This document shows, piece after piece, positions 16,880 through 27,912 of a DNA stretch of 64,000 nt; the first letter of the stretch is position 1; the number at the start of each line of letters is the position of its first letter. Below the pieces are notes generated by a model that saw nothing but the letters and a program-made list of their open reading frames with translations, searched no databases and was not told where the DNA came from. Both the position numbers and the translations under genes were made by a program. The stretch comes from Terasakiispira papahanaumokuakeensis. GTDB lineage: Bacteria; Pseudomonadota; Gammaproteobacteria; Pseudomonadales; Halomonadaceae. The stretch lies in NCBI RefSeq assembly GCF_001709345.1, contig NZ_MDTQ01000001.1:1759865-1823864 (forward strand). Reading direction: 5' to 3'.

Positions 16880-17830
16880 TTAATAATGAGCCTGCGCCGG
16901 ATCCAAAAAAGTCGCGATTTGTTCATAGGTATGCCGACAAGCATTAGGCACCAGATTTTCAAGATTCAAATAAGCATGAATCAAGTCCCCGAAGTGGTGA
17001 TGCTCAACAGATACGCCTGCTGCCTTGAGACGTTGATAGTAGGCCTGCCCTTCACCACTGAGGGGGCAAAAACCAGCCGTAATCAGCAGAGTCACCGGCA
17101 ACTCAGGCGACACCGGCATAAATAAAGGAGAAGCCTCATAACGTAGCGACGCATCGGATCCCATATACTGCTCAAAATACCAAGCAATACGATCACGCTC
17201 TAATAGATACCCCTTCCCCAGTGCTTCAATAGCGGGCTGCTGTAAGGTGTAATCCAAACTGGGGTAAATCAGCACCTGGCGATCAACTTGCAACGACTCA
17301 TCGGCTTGAGATTCGGCGGCTAAAGTAGCCACCAGTGCACCACCACCGGAATCGCCAATTAAATGGCGCTTGTCGCTGAACAGATAACCTTTGCGCTTAA
17401 GGTGGTCGGCTAAATAACGCACAACATGACGCGCATCATCCAATCCAGCCGGGTACATAAACTCAGGGCTCAGCCGATACTCGACAGAAGCCACAATCTG
17501 TTTAAGGTTTTTTGCCAAGCGTCTAGCAATAGGGTCATAAACCTCCACACTGCCGGCCATATGACCGCCACCATGAAAGAAAATGTTCAAAGGCGCTACC
17601 CGCTCCGGGCAAGGATTATAAATACGCACTTGGATCTCGTGCCCCTCGGGTGCACGCAGGGACATCTCTTCGACAGAGGCAATAGTAACGGTTTGAGTCA
17701 CATAATTGGCCGTCATCGCCGCCAAGGCTTGGCGCACCTCAGCCACATTAAATGAGCGCGTATCGGCATTTTTATTCAACTCATTCACTTTCTCTAACCA
17801 ACGGAACAGTGTCGGATCAAGCTGGGGCAT
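16880..17830 (-). CDS. Alpha/beta hydrolase, HSL-type esterase lacking the canonical catalytic Asp
   Basis: 316-residue hydrolase of the hormone-sensitive-lipase family (PF07859). It has the oxyanion-hole motif FFHGGGHMAG, the nucleophile elbow GDSGGGALVA and the catalytic His in GDLIHAYLNL. In this family the catalytic Asp lies in a D-P-L-x-x-E-G motif; here the same block reads GFCPLSGEG with a TGC codon, so the acid residue is Cys. Either another acidic residue substitutes or activity is reduced or lost. There is no signal peptide, so it is likely cytoplasmic. The ATG is followed by PQLDPTLFRWLEKVNEL. It is convergent with pepQ. The substrate is unknown, and short-chain esters are typical of the family. 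Confidence 0.82.
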   Translation of the reverse strand: MPQLDPTLFRWLEKVNELNKNADTRSFNVAEVRQALAAMTANYVTQTVTIASVEEMSLRAPEGHEIQVRIYNPCPERVAPLNIFFHGGGHMAGSVEVYDPIARRLAKNLKQIVASVEYRLSPEFMYPAGLDDARHVVRYLADHLKRKGYLFSDKRHLIGDSGGGALVATLAAESQADESLQVDRQVLIYPSLDYTLQQPAIEALGKGYLLERDRIAWYFEQYMGSDASLRYEASPLFMPVSPELPVTLLITAGFCPLSGEGQAYYQRLKAAGVSVEHHHFGDLIHAYLNLENLVPNACRHTYEQIATFLDPAQAHY

Positions 17831-18131
17831 CAGTACACTCCTTATATTCGGCGCCTTAATATCAATGCCTCAAGTTCAATTCTTTAGCGACTAGGCTTTA
17901 AGTACCCGCAGGCTTGAAGTACGAGGCTTTAACACTGCAACGATTATTCTGCATCACAGATGATGATGGGATATCCAATCGTTTATACCACGCAGACCAA
18001 GCCCTATATGAAGCCTTAGTTGAATTGACCTCGTCAGGCCCACGGGCAACACTTTACGCCAACATTTATTGCACCGCACAAAAAAAACACCACAAATTTA
18101 GTGCATCCAATTCAAGGAGAGAGGCAAAACG

Positions 18132-19412
18132 ATGGCGTTAACAAGTGGGTTACCGGCAACAGGATTGCTGACTTATGGCCTCATAGGATTAGCCATTCTC
18201 GCATTTATTTTGATTGTGCTTGAGGATGTGATTCACCTCAACAAAGCCAAGAGTACGCTATTTCTAGGGACGCTCAGCTGGCTACTCCTGTTTATGTTTG
18301 GGGATCAGCTGCACTTGCATAACATACCGGAGCGGCTGAACGAGAATATCCTTGAAATTGCCACTTTATGGCTCTTCCTGATGGCTGCAATGACGTTTGT
18401 TGCTTATCTCAATAGTAAGGGGCTTATCCGTGTGGTGATCTATCGCGTACTGCCACGAAAAATAAGTGAACGGAAGCTCTTGTTGCTCACTGGCGGCTTT
18501 GCTTTTATCTTTTCGTCCCTCGCCGATAACATTACTGCCACATTAGTATCAATCGCGCTACTCATGTCGTTGGATTTACCGCCCAAAAAACTCGTCCGCA
18601 TGGCCGTACTCGTGGTCTTCTCGGTAAACTCTGGGGGCGTATCTTTGATCACCGGCGATGTCACAACGCTGATGATTTTCATGGCCGACAAAGTTGAGAT
18701 TCAGCATCTGCTGTTGCTGGTTGTACCCGCCATGCTCTCCGTATTGGGGTTGGCCTTACTACTCTCCATTGGCATGAATGGTACACTCGAAATCACAACA
18801 GACCCCACGCGAGTAAGGCCTCTTGACACATTAATTGCAGGGTTATTTCTGCTGACGATCCTGGGCACTATTTTAGGTAATATTTTATTCAGCATCCCCC
18901 CTTTGCTGACCTTCTTGTTTGGACTCTCCATTCTATTTTTAATCGGCCACTGGGGCACTCAATCAGAGTCTCAAGAGCGTTATATTCTCGATTATATCCG
19001 CATCATCGAGTATGACACCTTGCTATTCTTTCTCGGTATTCTGCTGATCGTCGGAATGCTCAAAGAAATTGGGGCGCTCTCAGCATTACCGCTTCTTTAC
19101 GCAGAGGTGCCTATACTGGCCGCCAACTATCTCACCGGGCTTTTTTCAGCCCTGATTGACAATGTGCCATTAACCGCTGCGGTCTTAAAAGCGGATATTA
19201 ATATGGCCCCAGGCGAATGGCTGGCGTTTACCTATGCTGCGGGAGTAGGAGGCTCACTACTGGTCATCGGTTCTGCAGCGGGTATCATTGCACTCAGTAA
19301 AGTCGCCGCTCTTAATTTCATAAGCTACCTAAAATATGCACCGCTACTCTTATTGGCCTACAGCGGTGGTTATTTGATGGCCTATCAGATGGGACACTGG
19401 TTTTTACATTAG
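18132..19412 (+). CDS. nhaD: NhaD-type Na+/H+ antiporter
   Basis: 426-residue inner-membrane protein of the ion transporter superfamily (ArsB/NhaD, PF03600). About 12 hydrophobic segments are present. NhaD hallmarks include SSLADNITATLVSIALLMSL, the VNSGGVSLITGDVTTLMIFM block, and SALIDNVPLTAAVLKADI near the C-terminus, where the repeated D-N pairs are the likely ion-binding positions. It exchanges Na+ or Li+ for protons and supports growth in saline or alkaline media; it is common in Vibrio and Halomonas-type bacteria. The ATG follows AAGGAGAGAGG at about nine bases. It is a single gene with a 196-base gap before the first chemoreceptor. Confidence 0.9.
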   Translation: MALTSGLPATGLLTYGLIGLAILAFILIVLEDVIHLNKAKSTLFLGTLSWLLLFMFGDQLHLHNIPERLNENILEIATLWLFLMAAMTFVAYLNSKGLIRVVIYRVLPRKISERKLLLLTGGFAFIFSSLADNITATLVSIALLMSLDLPPKKLVRMAVLVVFSVNSGGVSLITGDVTTLMIFMADKVEIQHLLLLVVPAMLSVLGLALLLSIGMNGTLEITTDPTRVRPLDTLIAGLFLLTILGTILGNILFSIPPLLTFLFGLSILFLIGHWGTQSESQERYILDYIRIIEYDTLLFFLGILLIVGMLKEIGALSALPLLYAEVPILAANYLTGLFSALIDNVPLTAAVLKADINMAPGEWLAFTYAAGVGGSLLVIGSAAGIIALSKVAALNFISYLKYAPLLLLAYSGGYLMAYQMGHWFLH

Positions 19413-19608
19413 AGTTTGGCGCCTTAATCGCCTTAAAAAAGGAAAAGCTAATTAAGATCAAAAAATGGACCTCGATCACACCCTCAAGAGTGATTGAAAA
19501 TAGTTTAAACTGATGATCTGCTAAGCTGTAACATTCCAACAAAACATGACACTGGTCACTGACTGGCTGGACATTGAGAGACCGATTCAAATAAATGGAG
19601 CACGAATA

Positions 19609-21510
19609 ATGGCCATATCTCTTAGGACTCGCATACTCAGTGTCAGTGTCCTCGCTATTGCACTGACGACAGGTTATCTCGTCATTGAGAATAGTCTGTC
19701 TATGACAAAGCAAATGCGCACAGCATTACTGAATAATGCACGCAATTTCGCCGGAGCTTACGGTGAGGATGTTGGACACTGGCTCAAAGTCAGACAAACG
19801 ATCATGTCATCATTAGCCCGTTTTATTGAGGAGAATCCGGATACTTCCGCCTATCCCGCGATCCTTCAAGCACATCGCAGCGGCAGCTTCGGATTAACCT
19901 ATTACGGTAATGAGCAAGGTGAAATGTTCCGCCAGGATCCATCACTGGATATCAACCGTGACGACAATTATGACCCGCGTGTCAGAGGCTGGTACAAACT
20001 GGCAAAAGCGGAGCAACAGCCTGCCATCACGCCGGCCTATGTCAGTGCTACATTACAAGAGCTGGTCGTCACCCTGGTGGACCCAGTAAAACGTAATGGA
20101 AAATTTGCCGGTTCCGTCGGTGCCAACCTGACATTAGGACAACTCTCTAAGCAAATTTCAGCCTTGACGGTGCCGGGTTCAGGACGCGCCATGATTATCG
20201 ATAATGATAATAATGTGATTGCTTATGCCGATCAGGACTGGATCATGAAAAAAGCATCCGAGTTATCCTCGGACCTGGAACCTCAAGTACTCCATCGTTT
20301 GATTAGGGAAAATCGGCTTGATGAGTACAGCATTGATGAGAACACCTACTTTGCCTATGCCCAAGCCATACCCGACACCCCTGACTGGTCGCTTGTATTT
20401 CTGATGGATCGTGATGAATTAATGTCACCGGTTTACAAAACCATTACTCGGCAATTGATTGTCGCGGTCGTGATCCTACTCGTATTCACGGCATTACTGT
20501 ATACACTGTTCCGGGTGATGTTCCGTGATCTGGAGCGCGTTGCCCATGCTTTGGATGGCATTTCGCGCGGTGAAGGCGACCTTACCTCCCGCATCGACAT
20601 TAAGCATCACGATGAAATTGGTTTACTCGCCGATGGTTTTAATCGCTTTGTCGAGCATATGCATGGCGTTGTCACGCGTTTGAAAAGGACCTCAGAGCAA
20701 TTAGCCCATGAAGCTCAGAACATGTCCTCATCTTCAGAGCAAAGGGCGCAAAGGGTGATAAAGCAACAAGACGAGATTGATATGGTCGCCTCAGCCGTCA
20801 CCGAAATGGCAGCCGCGACCCAAGAGATCGCGGGGAATGCCGAATCAACAGCCACTGCAGCCGAGCACTCAGTCGATTTAGGACACAATGGTCGCCGTCA
20901 GGTTGAACAAAGTCGCGATTCAACGCGATCACTGGCCAACGAAGTGGGCAGTGCCGGTGAGAACATCTCAGCACTAGATGAGCATGCGCAGAAAATCAGC
21001 GGCATTCTCTCAACCATCAGCGATATTGCAGAGCAGACTAATCTATTGGCCCTAAACGCCGCCATCGAAGCCGCCCGCGCCGGAGAGCATGGCCGTGGAT
21101 TTGCCGTCGTCGCCGATGAAGTCCGTAGCCTCTCTCAACGCACACACACTGCGACTGGAGAAATCCAGGACATGATCGAAGCCCTTCAAAAACGGACGGC
21201 TGAAGCCGTTGAAGTGATGCAGCGCAGTCAAACCATGGCAGATACCAGTGTGCATGATGCTAATGAAGCGACGGAAAGCCTAGTCCAAATCGCGGATGCC
21301 ATTAATAGTATCTCTAGCATGGCGACACAAATTGCCGCAGCGGCCGAAGAGCAAACCTCTGTCACACAGGACATCAACAGCAATACAGAAACAATCCGAC
21401 TAGTCTCGAGTGAATTGGCCGAAGAAATTCAAGAGGGCGTTCAACAAGCAGAACGATTAAACAACCTTGCCCGAAGCGTTGATGAAGAGGTTGGACGCTT
21501 TAAAACCTGA
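19609..21510 (+). CDS. Methyl-accepting chemotaxis protein with dCache domain (paralogue 1)
   Basis: 633 residues from the ATG at 19609 (GGAG eight bases upstream), matching the start of its two paralogues. Layout: TM1 about 8-30, periplasmic dCache_1 about 35-275, TM2 about 278-300, HAMP about 302-355, signalling coiled coil to the end. The hairpin tip is seen as [20 protein letters not shown] followed by [16 protein letters not shown]. The dCache motif YDPRVRGWY keeps the Tyr/Arg/Trp/Tyr positions of amino-acid sensors of the PctA type, but the following YVSA has Ser where those sensors have Asp. There is no C-terminal CheR/CheB-binding pentapeptide; the protein ends EVGRFKT. It is the first of three tandem paralogues, each with its own upstream region. 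Confidence 0.93.
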   Translation: MAISLRTRILSVSVLAIALTTGYLVIENSLSMTKQMRTALLNNARNFAGAYGEDVGHWLKVRQTIMSSLARFIEENPDTSAYPAILQAHRSGSFGLTYYGNEQGEMFRQDPSLDINRDDNYDPRVRGWYKLAKAEQQPAITPAYVSATLQELVVTLVDPVKRNGKFAGSVGANLTLGQLSKQISALTVPGSGRAMIIDNDNNVIAYADQDWIMKKASELSSDLEPQVLHRLIRENRLDEYSIDENTYFAYAQAIPDTPDWSLVFLMDRDELMSPVYKTITRQLIVAVVILLVFTALLYTLFRVMFRDLERVAHALDGISRGEGDLTSRIDIKHHDEIGLLADGFNRFVEHMHGVVTRLKRTSEQLAHEAQNMSSSSEQRAQRVIKQQDEIDMVASAVTEMAAATQEIAGNAESTATAAEHSVDLGHNGRRQVEQSRDSTRSLANEVGSAGENISALDEHAQKISGILSTISDIAEQTNLLALNAAIEAARAGEHGRGFAVVADEVRSLSQRTHTATGEIQDMIEALQKRTAEAVEVMQRSQTMADTSVHDANEATESLVQIADAINSISSMATQIAAAAEEQTSVTQDINSNTETIRLVSSELAEEIQEGVQQAERLNNLARSVDEEVGRFKT

Positions 21511-22080
21511 CCTTCTCCTCCGATCCAAGCCTACGGTTTGACCCTCACATGCCCCCGTTTCACATGGGGGCATTGTTGATGCCCTCAAAGCAATTGAGTT
21601 CATAAGCAGGATTGAACGAGTGCAGATGAATTAACCGCATTGTATCCACCAATGGCCAATAACACTGATTAAGCCTGTCATGACATGCTCTCAACTGACC
21701 CAACCACTCTACCACCCAACGAGGGCCTTACCTACGTGCTGTTACGGGGGGTTAACAGCACGACGCATCTCCCATTAATCAAGAACGAAACTCTCATAGA
21801 TTCAATCTTCGATTCCACTGAGAATACATAATAAGCCACTAATTTAACCCTACCCCATAAAGGTTCGCTCAAAGATAAAAAGTCTATATGCAGCACAATA
21901 ATAAGAAGACTGATGATGACCAGTGTCGCTGGATCATAGGGACTCTGGCCGCACGTAAGAAAGGGCCGCCGGAGCGAGGAAGAGCCACCTCACAGTGATT
22001 AACATAACAATAAAAGTAAGGATCTGACCGAGAAACGCCCTGAAGCGGTCAATCACAATAAGCATGATGGAGTATGTTCA
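21511..22080. other. 570-base gap between chemoreceptor genes with two hairpins
   Basis: A likely terminator lies at 21549-21573. A second perfect stem-loop at 21736-21761 pairs GTGCTGTTA with TAACAGCAC around an eight-base G-rich loop. No protein-coding frame is convincing. I looked for a flagellar sigma-28 promoter before the second receptor and did not find a good match. Confidence 0.6.
21549..21573 (+). terminator. Terminator-like hairpin after chemoreceptor 1
   Basis: ATGCCCCC pairs with GGGGGCAT around a nine-base loop, followed by the weak T-rich tract TGTTGAT. Confidence 0.6.
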
Positions 22081-23976
22081 ATGACAGTGTCCTTAAGAAC
22101 CCGGATTCTCAGCGTCAGCCTGCTGGCTGTTGCTTTGACAACGGGCTACCTCATGACAGAAAACAGTTTATCAATGACGCAGCAAATGCGGACATCACTG
22201 TTCCAAAATGCGAGTAACTTTGCCAGTGCTTATGGTCAGGATGTGGGGCATTGGTTAAGTGCCCGGCAGTCGGTGTCGTCCGCTTTAGCCCGCGCTATCG
22301 AACGGCGTCCTGAAGCGTCCCCCTACCCCATGGTGAGACAGGCCCTTGAAAGCGGCGGTTTTGGTGTCGCTTTCTTTGGTAATGAGTCAGGGCAAATGTT
22401 TCGACAAGACCCCTCACTGGATACTGATAAAAGTTACGACCCAAGAATCCGGCCTTGGTATAAACTGGCGAAACAGCACAATGGCCCCAGCATCACCACG
22501 CCTTACACCAGTGCAACACTGAACTCCCTAGTCGTCACCTTAGTTGATGCAGTTAAAAAGAATGGCAATTTCATCGGCGCTGTTGGCACCACACTGACCT
22601 TAGGCCAACTCTCAGAACAAGTCCGTTCGTTGGACGTACCCGGCGACGGGCGAGCCATGATCATTAATGGCGACAACCTCATTATTGCGCATCCCGATAA
22701 AGATCGAGTCATGAAAAAAGCCGCCGAGATCTCACCTCAGTTGGCCCCGCAGGCATTAAACAACTTGATCCGTAATGACCGCTTGGATGAATACAATATT
22801 GACGACCATAACTATTTTGCTTACGCACAAGCGATCCCCAACACTCCGAATTGGTCGTTAGTGTTTCTGATGGATCGAGATTTACTCATGGCACCGGTCT
22901 ACAAGACGCTGACCCGGCAAGTCATCGTTGCGTTGGTCATGCTGATCATCTTTGCAGCACTGTTATATGGCCTGTTCCGCGTCATGTTCCGTGACCTTGA
23001 ACGTGTCGTGCTGGCACTGAGAGACATTGCACGCGGGGAAGGTGATTTGACGGCACGAATTGAAATCAAACGCCAAGATGAAATTGGTCAATTGGCCGAT
23101 GGCTTTAACCGTTTCGTCGCCCACATGCATGGCGTTGTCTCACGCTTGAAAACCACCTCCGAACAGCTCGCCTCAGAAGCCCAGGGAATGTCGGCGTCAT
23201 CCGAACAACGTGCTCGTCGAATCACACAACAACAGGATGAAATTGACATGGTGGCCTCAGCCGTCACCGAGATGGCTGCCGCCACACAGGAAATTGCAGG
23301 CAACGCCGAGTCCACGGCAGCAGCATCAGAGCACTCAGTTGAGCTGGGACGTAATGGCAGCCAACAGGTTGAACAAAGTCAAACTTCAACGCGTTCGCTG
23401 GCCGATGAAGTCAATAACGCGCGCCAGAATATTGCTTCACTTGATGAACAAGTCCAGCAAATCAGTGGGATTCTGTCCACTATCAGTGATATTGCCGAGC
23501 AGACTAATTTACTGGCATTGAATGCTGCAATCGAAGCAGCCCGTGCAGGAGAACATGGTCGCGGTTTTGCCGTCGTCGCCGATGAAGTCCGCACCCTGTC
23601 TCAACGCACCCATACCGCCACGGCGGAAATCCAGCAAATGATTGAAATACTGCAGAAACGAACGGCTGAAACGGTCGAAGTGATGCAGCGCAGTGGTGAT
23701 ATGGCAGAAAAGAGTGTGGCAGATGCGAATCAAGCGACGATAAGCCTGGAACAAATTGCAGACGCTATTCGTAATATTTCCGGTATGGCCACTCAAATTG
23801 CAACCGCTGCTGAAGAACAAACATCCGTCACGCAAGATATCAATAGCAATACCGAGGCTATCCGCCAAGTCTCGGGTGAACTGGCAGAAGAGATTCAAAA
23901 CGGTGTACAGCAAGCTGAACGCCTGAATAATCTTGCGCATCAAGTCGACGAAGAAGTCGCCCGTTTTAAAGTTTAA
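22081..23976 (+). CDS. Methyl-accepting chemotaxis protein with dCache domain (paralogue 2)
   Basis: 631 residues with the same layout as its upstream paralogue: TM1 ([20 protein letters not shown]), dCache_1 with [11 protein letters not shown]2 about 278-300, HAMP ([20 protein letters not shown]) and a signalling domain ending EVARFKV. The position that is Asp in amino-acid-sensing dCache domains is Ser here (YTSA). The signalling half is nearly identical to the other two copies, while the sensor half diverges. This indicates duplication with either different ligands or gene conversion of the signalling part. The start follows GGAGTATGTTCA. A GC-rich hairpin follows the stop. Confidence 0.93.
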   Translation: MTVSLRTRILSVSLLAVALTTGYLMTENSLSMTQQMRTSLFQNASNFASAYGQDVGHWLSARQSVSSALARAIERRPEASPYPMVRQALESGGFGVAFFGNESGQMFRQDPSLDTDKSYDPRIRPWYKLAKQHNGPSITTPYTSATLNSLVVTLVDAVKKNGNFIGAVGTTLTLGQLSEQVRSLDVPGDGRAMIINGDNLIIAHPDKDRVMKKAAEISPQLAPQALNNLIRNDRLDEYNIDDHNYFAYAQAIPNTPNWSLVFLMDRDLLMAPVYKTLTRQVIVALVMLIIFAALLYGLFRVMFRDLERVVLALRDIARGEGDLTARIEIKRQDEIGQLADGFNRFVAHMHGVVSRLKTTSEQLASEAQGMSASSEQRARRITQQQDEIDMVASAVTEMAAATQEIAGNAESTAAASEHSVELGRNGSQQVEQSQTSTRSLADEVNNARQNIASLDEQVQQISGILSTISDIAEQTNLLALNAAIEAARAGEHGRGFAVVADEVRTLSQRTHTATAEIQQMIEILQKRTAETVEVMQRSGDMAEKSVADANQATISLEQIADAIRNISGMATQIATAAEEQTSVTQDINSNTEAIRQVSGELAEEIQNGVQQAERLNNLAHQVDEEVARFKV

Positions 23977-24009
23977 GACAGTCTAAGAGATTGGACCGGT
24001 TGACAACCT

Positions 24010-24032
24010 GAGCCCTGCCTATGGCAGGGCTC
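24010..24032 (+). terminator. Terminator-like hairpin after chemoreceptor 2
   Basis: A perfect 10-bp stem GAGCCCTGCC/GGCAGGGCTC has a TAT loop, followed by ATCAC with no U-run. The remainder of the 340-base gap to the third receptor is AT-rich, with two TATAAT-like hexamers near 24185 and 24205 but no matched -35. Confidence 0.6.
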
Positions 24033-24316
24033 ATCACACCGACCATACCGGCTGTTAATCACTTATCGGCTGAGTCCATCATTTGCTATAAGCGCCTCGA
24101 TTCGCAGAGACCTCGACTGCGATAGATCCCGTGTTTTACATAAATCGAACAAATTGAACACCAAAGATTCATGTAGTTGATTATATAATGAGATATATAC
24201 ATCATATAATGCGTATTCAGCCAATGGGCATCTCGTTAAGGGCTCGCTCATCCGCTCAGTCACACCATCCCCATTCGGCCTTCGGGCATTGCTTAGGCAA
24301 AAGGAGCTGATTTCAT

Positions 24317-26212
24317 ATGGCAATATCACTCAGAACACGCATCCTGAGTGTCAGTGTCGCTGCGATTACACTGGTCACCGGCTACCTTGTGTATGAAAGT
24401 ACCAGCGCACTAACCCAACAGATGCAGAATTCACTGTTGCACAATGCCCGAAACTTCGCTGGCGCTTATGGTGAAGAAGTGGGCCATTGGCTCAGTAGCC
24501 GACAGCGCGTTGTGAGTGCTCTGGCCCGACACATGGAAAAGTATCCAAATGCTGCGCCCTACCCTGCCGTACAGCAAGCCTACGCCAGTGGCGGCTTCGC
24601 TTTAACTTATTTCGGTAATGCTGATGGCCAAATGTTTCGACAAGACCCCGCTATCGATCGAAGTCGGCCTAACTATGACCCTAGAACGCGCGGCTGGTAT
24701 AAGAATGCGATCAGTGCAGGAGGCCCAAGCGTCTCGCTTCCATACATGAGCTCGACCTTGAAACAGCTGGGCGTGATTGTCACCGATGTGGTCTATCGTC
24801 ACGGCAGCCCCTATGGTGCTATTGGCGCTAACCTGACCCTGGATCAGCTATCAAAGCAGGTAGCGACGCTTGATATTCCAGGCTCAGGGCTAGCGATGAT
24901 TGTTGATAAAAACAATGACATCATTGCCCACCCAGATGCTGACATGGTGATGAAGAAAGCCTCGGAGATTGCACCGAGCTTGGATAACCAGCGGCTCACC
25001 ATGCTGGCCGCCGATAACCGTCTATTGGAAGAACAGATCCAGGGTAAAACTGATTTTGCCTATGCCCAGGCAATTCCCGATACCCAGTGGACCCTGGTCT
25101 TCTTGATGGATAAAGCCGAATTGATGGCCCCGGTATACAAAGTGCTTACCCGGCAACTGATCATTGCCGCCTTAATGCTCATCGGCTTTATTGGCTTGCT
25201 CTATGCCTTATTTAAAGTGCTGTTTAAAGATCTCGACAGTGTCTCCAAGGCATTGAATGAAATTGCCGAAGGTGAAGGCGATCTCCGCACGCGCATTGAA
25301 GTCAAACGACAAGATGAAATTGGGCTTTTGGCGCAAGGTTTTAACAAATTCGTCGATCATATGCATGGCGTCGTCACCCGGCTGGTACAAACTTCCAAGG
25401 ATTTAGCCGAAGAAGCACAGAATATGTCGGCCGCCTCATCACAAAGAGCGGAACGTGTCACCACGCAACAAAATGAAATCGACATGGTGGCTTCAGCGGT
25501 TACAGAGATGGCTTCAGCCACACAGGAAATCGCAGGCAATGCAGAGTCCACCGCCGCCGCCGCAAGTGAATCTGTCACCTTAGGCAATACAGGCCGCCAA
25601 CAAGTTGAGCAAAGTCGAGATTCCACACGAGCCTTGGCAAATGAGGTCAACAAAGCCGGTGAAGGTATTGCCGCCTTAGATGATCATGCACAAAAAATCA
25701 GCACGATTTTATCGACTATCAGTGATATCGCTGAGCAAACCAATCTATTGGCCTTGAATGCCGCAATTGAAGCCGCACGAGCCGGTGATCAAGGTCGTGG
25801 CTTTGCCGTTGTCGCCGATGAAGTGCGGATGCTTTCACAGCGCACCCACAAGGCGACGGGCGAAATCCAGCATATGATTGAAGCCCTTCAAAAACGGACG
25901 TCTGAGACAGTGGAATCGATGCAGTCCAGCTATCAACGCGCTGATACCAGTGTGAAGGATGCGGATAAAGCGACTGAAAACCTTACTCAGATCGCAGAAT
26001 CTATTCGCAGTATCTCGGAAATGGCGACACAGATTGCCACCGCAGCGGAAGAGCAGACGAGCGTGACACAGGATATCAGTAGCAATACAGAAAATATTCG
26101 CGTAGTTGCCAGTGAGTTAGCCGACGAAATTAATGCGGGCGTTGAACAAGCAGGTCGTTTGAGCCAGTTGGCTCATGACGTCAAGAATGAAGTCAGCCGG
26201 TTCAAAATTTAA
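24317..26212 (+). CDS. Methyl-accepting chemotaxis protein with dCache domain (paralogue 3)
   Basis: 631 residues. The ATG has AAAGGAG about ten bases upstream. TM1 is followed by a dCache_1 sensor containing YDPRTRGWY and YMSS, again without the ligand-amine-binding Asp. TM2, HAMP ([20 protein letters not shown]) and the signalling hairpin [20 protein letters not shown] follow, with the end EVSRFKI. Compared with the other two copies its sensor is the most divergent. A strong terminator closes the locus. Expected partners (CheA, CheW, CheR) are not in this window. Confidence 0.93.
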   Translation: MAISLRTRILSVSVAAITLVTGYLVYESTSALTQQMQNSLLHNARNFAGAYGEEVGHWLSSRQRVVSALARHMEKYPNAAPYPAVQQAYASGGFALTYFGNADGQMFRQDPAIDRSRPNYDPRTRGWYKNAISAGGPSVSLPYMSSTLKQLGVIVTDVVYRHGSPYGAIGANLTLDQLSKQVATLDIPGSGLAMIVDKNNDIIAHPDADMVMKKASEIAPSLDNQRLTMLAADNRLLEEQIQGKTDFAYAQAIPDTQWTLVFLMDKAELMAPVYKVLTRQLIIAALMLIGFIGLLYALFKVLFKDLDSVSKALNEIAEGEGDLRTRIEVKRQDEIGLLAQGFNKFVDHMHGVVTRLVQTSKDLAEEAQNMSAASSQRAERVTTQQNEIDMVASAVTEMASATQEIAGNAESTAAAASESVTLGNTGRQQVEQSRDSTRALANEVNKAGEGIAALDDHAQKISTILSTISDIAEQTNLLALNAAIEAARAGDQGRGFAVVADEVRMLSQRTHKATGEIQHMIEALQKRTSETVESMQSSYQRADTSVKDADKATENLTQIAESIRSISEMATQIATAAEEQTSVTQDISSNTENIRVVASELADEINAGVEQAGRLSQLAHDVKNEVSRFKI

Positions 26213-26264
26213 AGCGACGGACTTCAGTCATTCAATAATCCAAGTCGACCGAGTCGAAACGCTT

Positions 26265-26290
26265 GAGCCCCATCATGGGGCTCTTTTTTT
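26265..26290 (+). terminator. Rho-independent terminator after chemoreceptor 3
   Basis: GAGCCCC (26265-26271) pairs with GGGGCTC (26277-26283), loop ATCAT, followed by seven T. Confidence 0.93.
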
Positions 26291-26340
26291 ATGCGGTCTT
26301 ATGAACACAACCGTCGATCACGTCAACAACCCCACATAAT

Positions 26341-26400
26341 CCTATTGATGGCTGCCCTATTGATGATTGCCCTATTGATCATGACACCATTGATCATGAC
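26341..26400. repeat. Four 15-bp tandem repeats reaching the 3' end of the MocR gene
   Basis: CCTATTGATGGCTGC, CCTATTGATGATTGC, CCTATTGATCATGAC and ACCATTGATCATGAC occupy 26341-26400. The last copy includes the stop codon of the minus-strand gene that ends at 26394. Confidence 0.92.
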
Positions 26401-27806
26401 ATCATCTCTTGAATCGCTTGACCAATACGTGCCAGCGCTTTCTGTTCTGCTTTACCCCAACGGGCATAACTGATCCTCAAGCAATGACGATATTTACCTG
26501 TAGGTGAAAACATGCTCCCTGGCGCAAAACGAACACCTTCTTGAGCGAGCTGCTGGCTTAAGCGAACGCAGTCAATTTCAGGAGCACACTCAAACCAAAG
26601 CAAAAATCCCCCTTGCGGATCGGACACATGGATCGACGCTGGAAAATCTCTTTGCACCTGATCGAGCACCCGATCGCGTTGCTGCTGATACAGGCTTCTC
26701 ATCCGCCGTAAATGCGTCATATAGTGGCCATCATCGATAAACCGTGCGACCGCCAGTTGGCTATGTTGAGCCGTCGACCCCGTGCTCACATACTTCATAT
26801 GTAACGCTCGTTCAAAATAGCGCCCAGGCGCAATCCAACCTAGCCTTAATCCCGGGGCAAGCACTTTAGAAAAACCACTGCATAGCAGGACACGCCCCTC
26901 TTCATCAAACGACTTGATTGTGGGTTCTCGCATCGCCGCATAGTGAAGGTCACCATAGGTATCATCTTCAATAATGGCGATATCAAAGCGTTGTGCTAGG
27001 CGATAAAGTGCTTGCTTATTCGCTGCTGAAACACTGTACCCCAGCGGATTATTACAAGTGGGCGTCACCTGGATCGCGCGAATCGGCCACTGCTCAAGCG
27101 CCAGCTCCAAAGCCTCCAGACTAATCCCATGCTCAGGATGCGTTGGAATTTCCATCGCTTTCATACCGAAAGCTCGAATCGATTGCAAAGCGCCATAAAA
27201 ACCGGGCGACTCCACCGCAATAATGCCCCCCGGCTCACAGACGGCCCGCATCGCAATGGCAATCGCTTCATGACACCCCGTCGTCATTAGGATTTCATCA
27301 GGATGCAGCTGTGCACCATGGTGTAGCGACATACGCGCCACTTGCGTTCTTAACAACGCATTTCCCTGAAGTGCATCATAATCCAGCATCGCGATCCCAC
27401 CCGGCTGACGGCTACTCTGCGATAAAGCCTTCAACAAGGGCTTAAGCGTGGGTGTCTCCATATTAGGCGTACCACTGACGAGGCTCACCTCTTGTTCAAG
27501 CGGGCCTGGCGTTAACGCTTCAAGCACCTGATCCCATTGAGAGACCTCCACAGGTCGCTGTGTGGTTCTCCCTATAGGTGGCAAGCTAGGCCGTCTGCGT
27601 AATGCACAGACAAAATATCCAGACTTGGGGCGTGCCTCAATCAAGAACTCGTCTTCCAACTGATGATAGGCCTGCTGAACGGTTGATAGGCTCACTTGAT
27701 ACTCATTGGCCAAAACCCGCACCGAGGGCAAACGATCCTCAGGCCGATAAAAACCGGTTTCGATACGTGTTCTCAGTTGATCAGCCAACTGCTGGTATAA
27801 ATACAT
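26394..27806 (-). CDS. MocR-family (GntR-HTH plus aminotransferase fold) transcriptional regulator
   Basis: 470 residues. The N-terminal GntR-type winged helix spans about 1-75 (QLADQLRTRIETGFYRPEDR, then LPSVRVLANEYQVSLSTVQQ). It is joined by a linker to a fold-type I aminotransferase domain. PLP-binding features are GCHEAIAIAMRAVCEPGGI, TPTCNNPLGYSV, IIEDDTYGDL and the Schiff-base lysine in LLCSGFSKVLAPGLRLGWI. Such proteins (GabR, PdxR, TauR) usually regulate with PLP as effector rather than catalyse. The ATG has GGGGAG upstream. It is divergent from the DUF1127 gene, and repeated TGTATGG motifs lie in the shared gap. The regulated pathway is unknown. Confidence 0.9.
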   Translation of the reverse strand: MYLYQQLADQLRTRIETGFYRPEDRLPSVRVLANEYQVSLSTVQQAYHQLEDEFLIEARPKSGYFVCALRRRPSLPPIGRTTQRPVEVSQWDQVLEALTPGPLEQEVSLVSGTPNMETPTLKPLLKALSQSSRQPGGIAMLDYDALQGNALLRTQVARMSLHHGAQLHPDEILMTTGCHEAIAIAMRAVCEPGGIIAVESPGFYGALQSIRAFGMKAMEIPTHPEHGISLEALELALEQWPIRAIQVTPTCNNPLGYSVSAANKQALYRLAQRFDIAIIEDDTYGDLHYAAMREPTIKSFDEEGRVLLCSGFSKVLAPGLRLGWIAPGRYFERALHMKYVSTGSTAQHSQLAVARFIDDGHYMTHLRRMRSLYQQQRDRVLDQVQRDFPASIHVSDPQGGFLLWFECAPEIDCVRLSQQLAQEGVRFAPGSMFSPTGKYRHCLRISYARWGKAEQKALARIGQAIQEMMS

Positions 27807-27912
27807 TCATCTCCCCTCAAGGCTCACCCGACCTCAAGCTCAATCAAATCAAGTATTTCATTATGCGCTAAATAAAAGGCATCCAGCCCGATACAGATCT
27901 CCTTAAAAATCA

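Noticed and set aside
17914..18141. 75-codon frame before nhaD
   Set aside because: TTG start, overlaps the nhaD start and contains its ribosome site; no recognisable domain.
22000..24316. Flagellar sigma-28 promoters before the chemoreceptors
   Set aside because: No TAAA-N15-CGATAA-like spacing was found; partial matches such as TAAAGGTT near 21855 have the wrong spacing.
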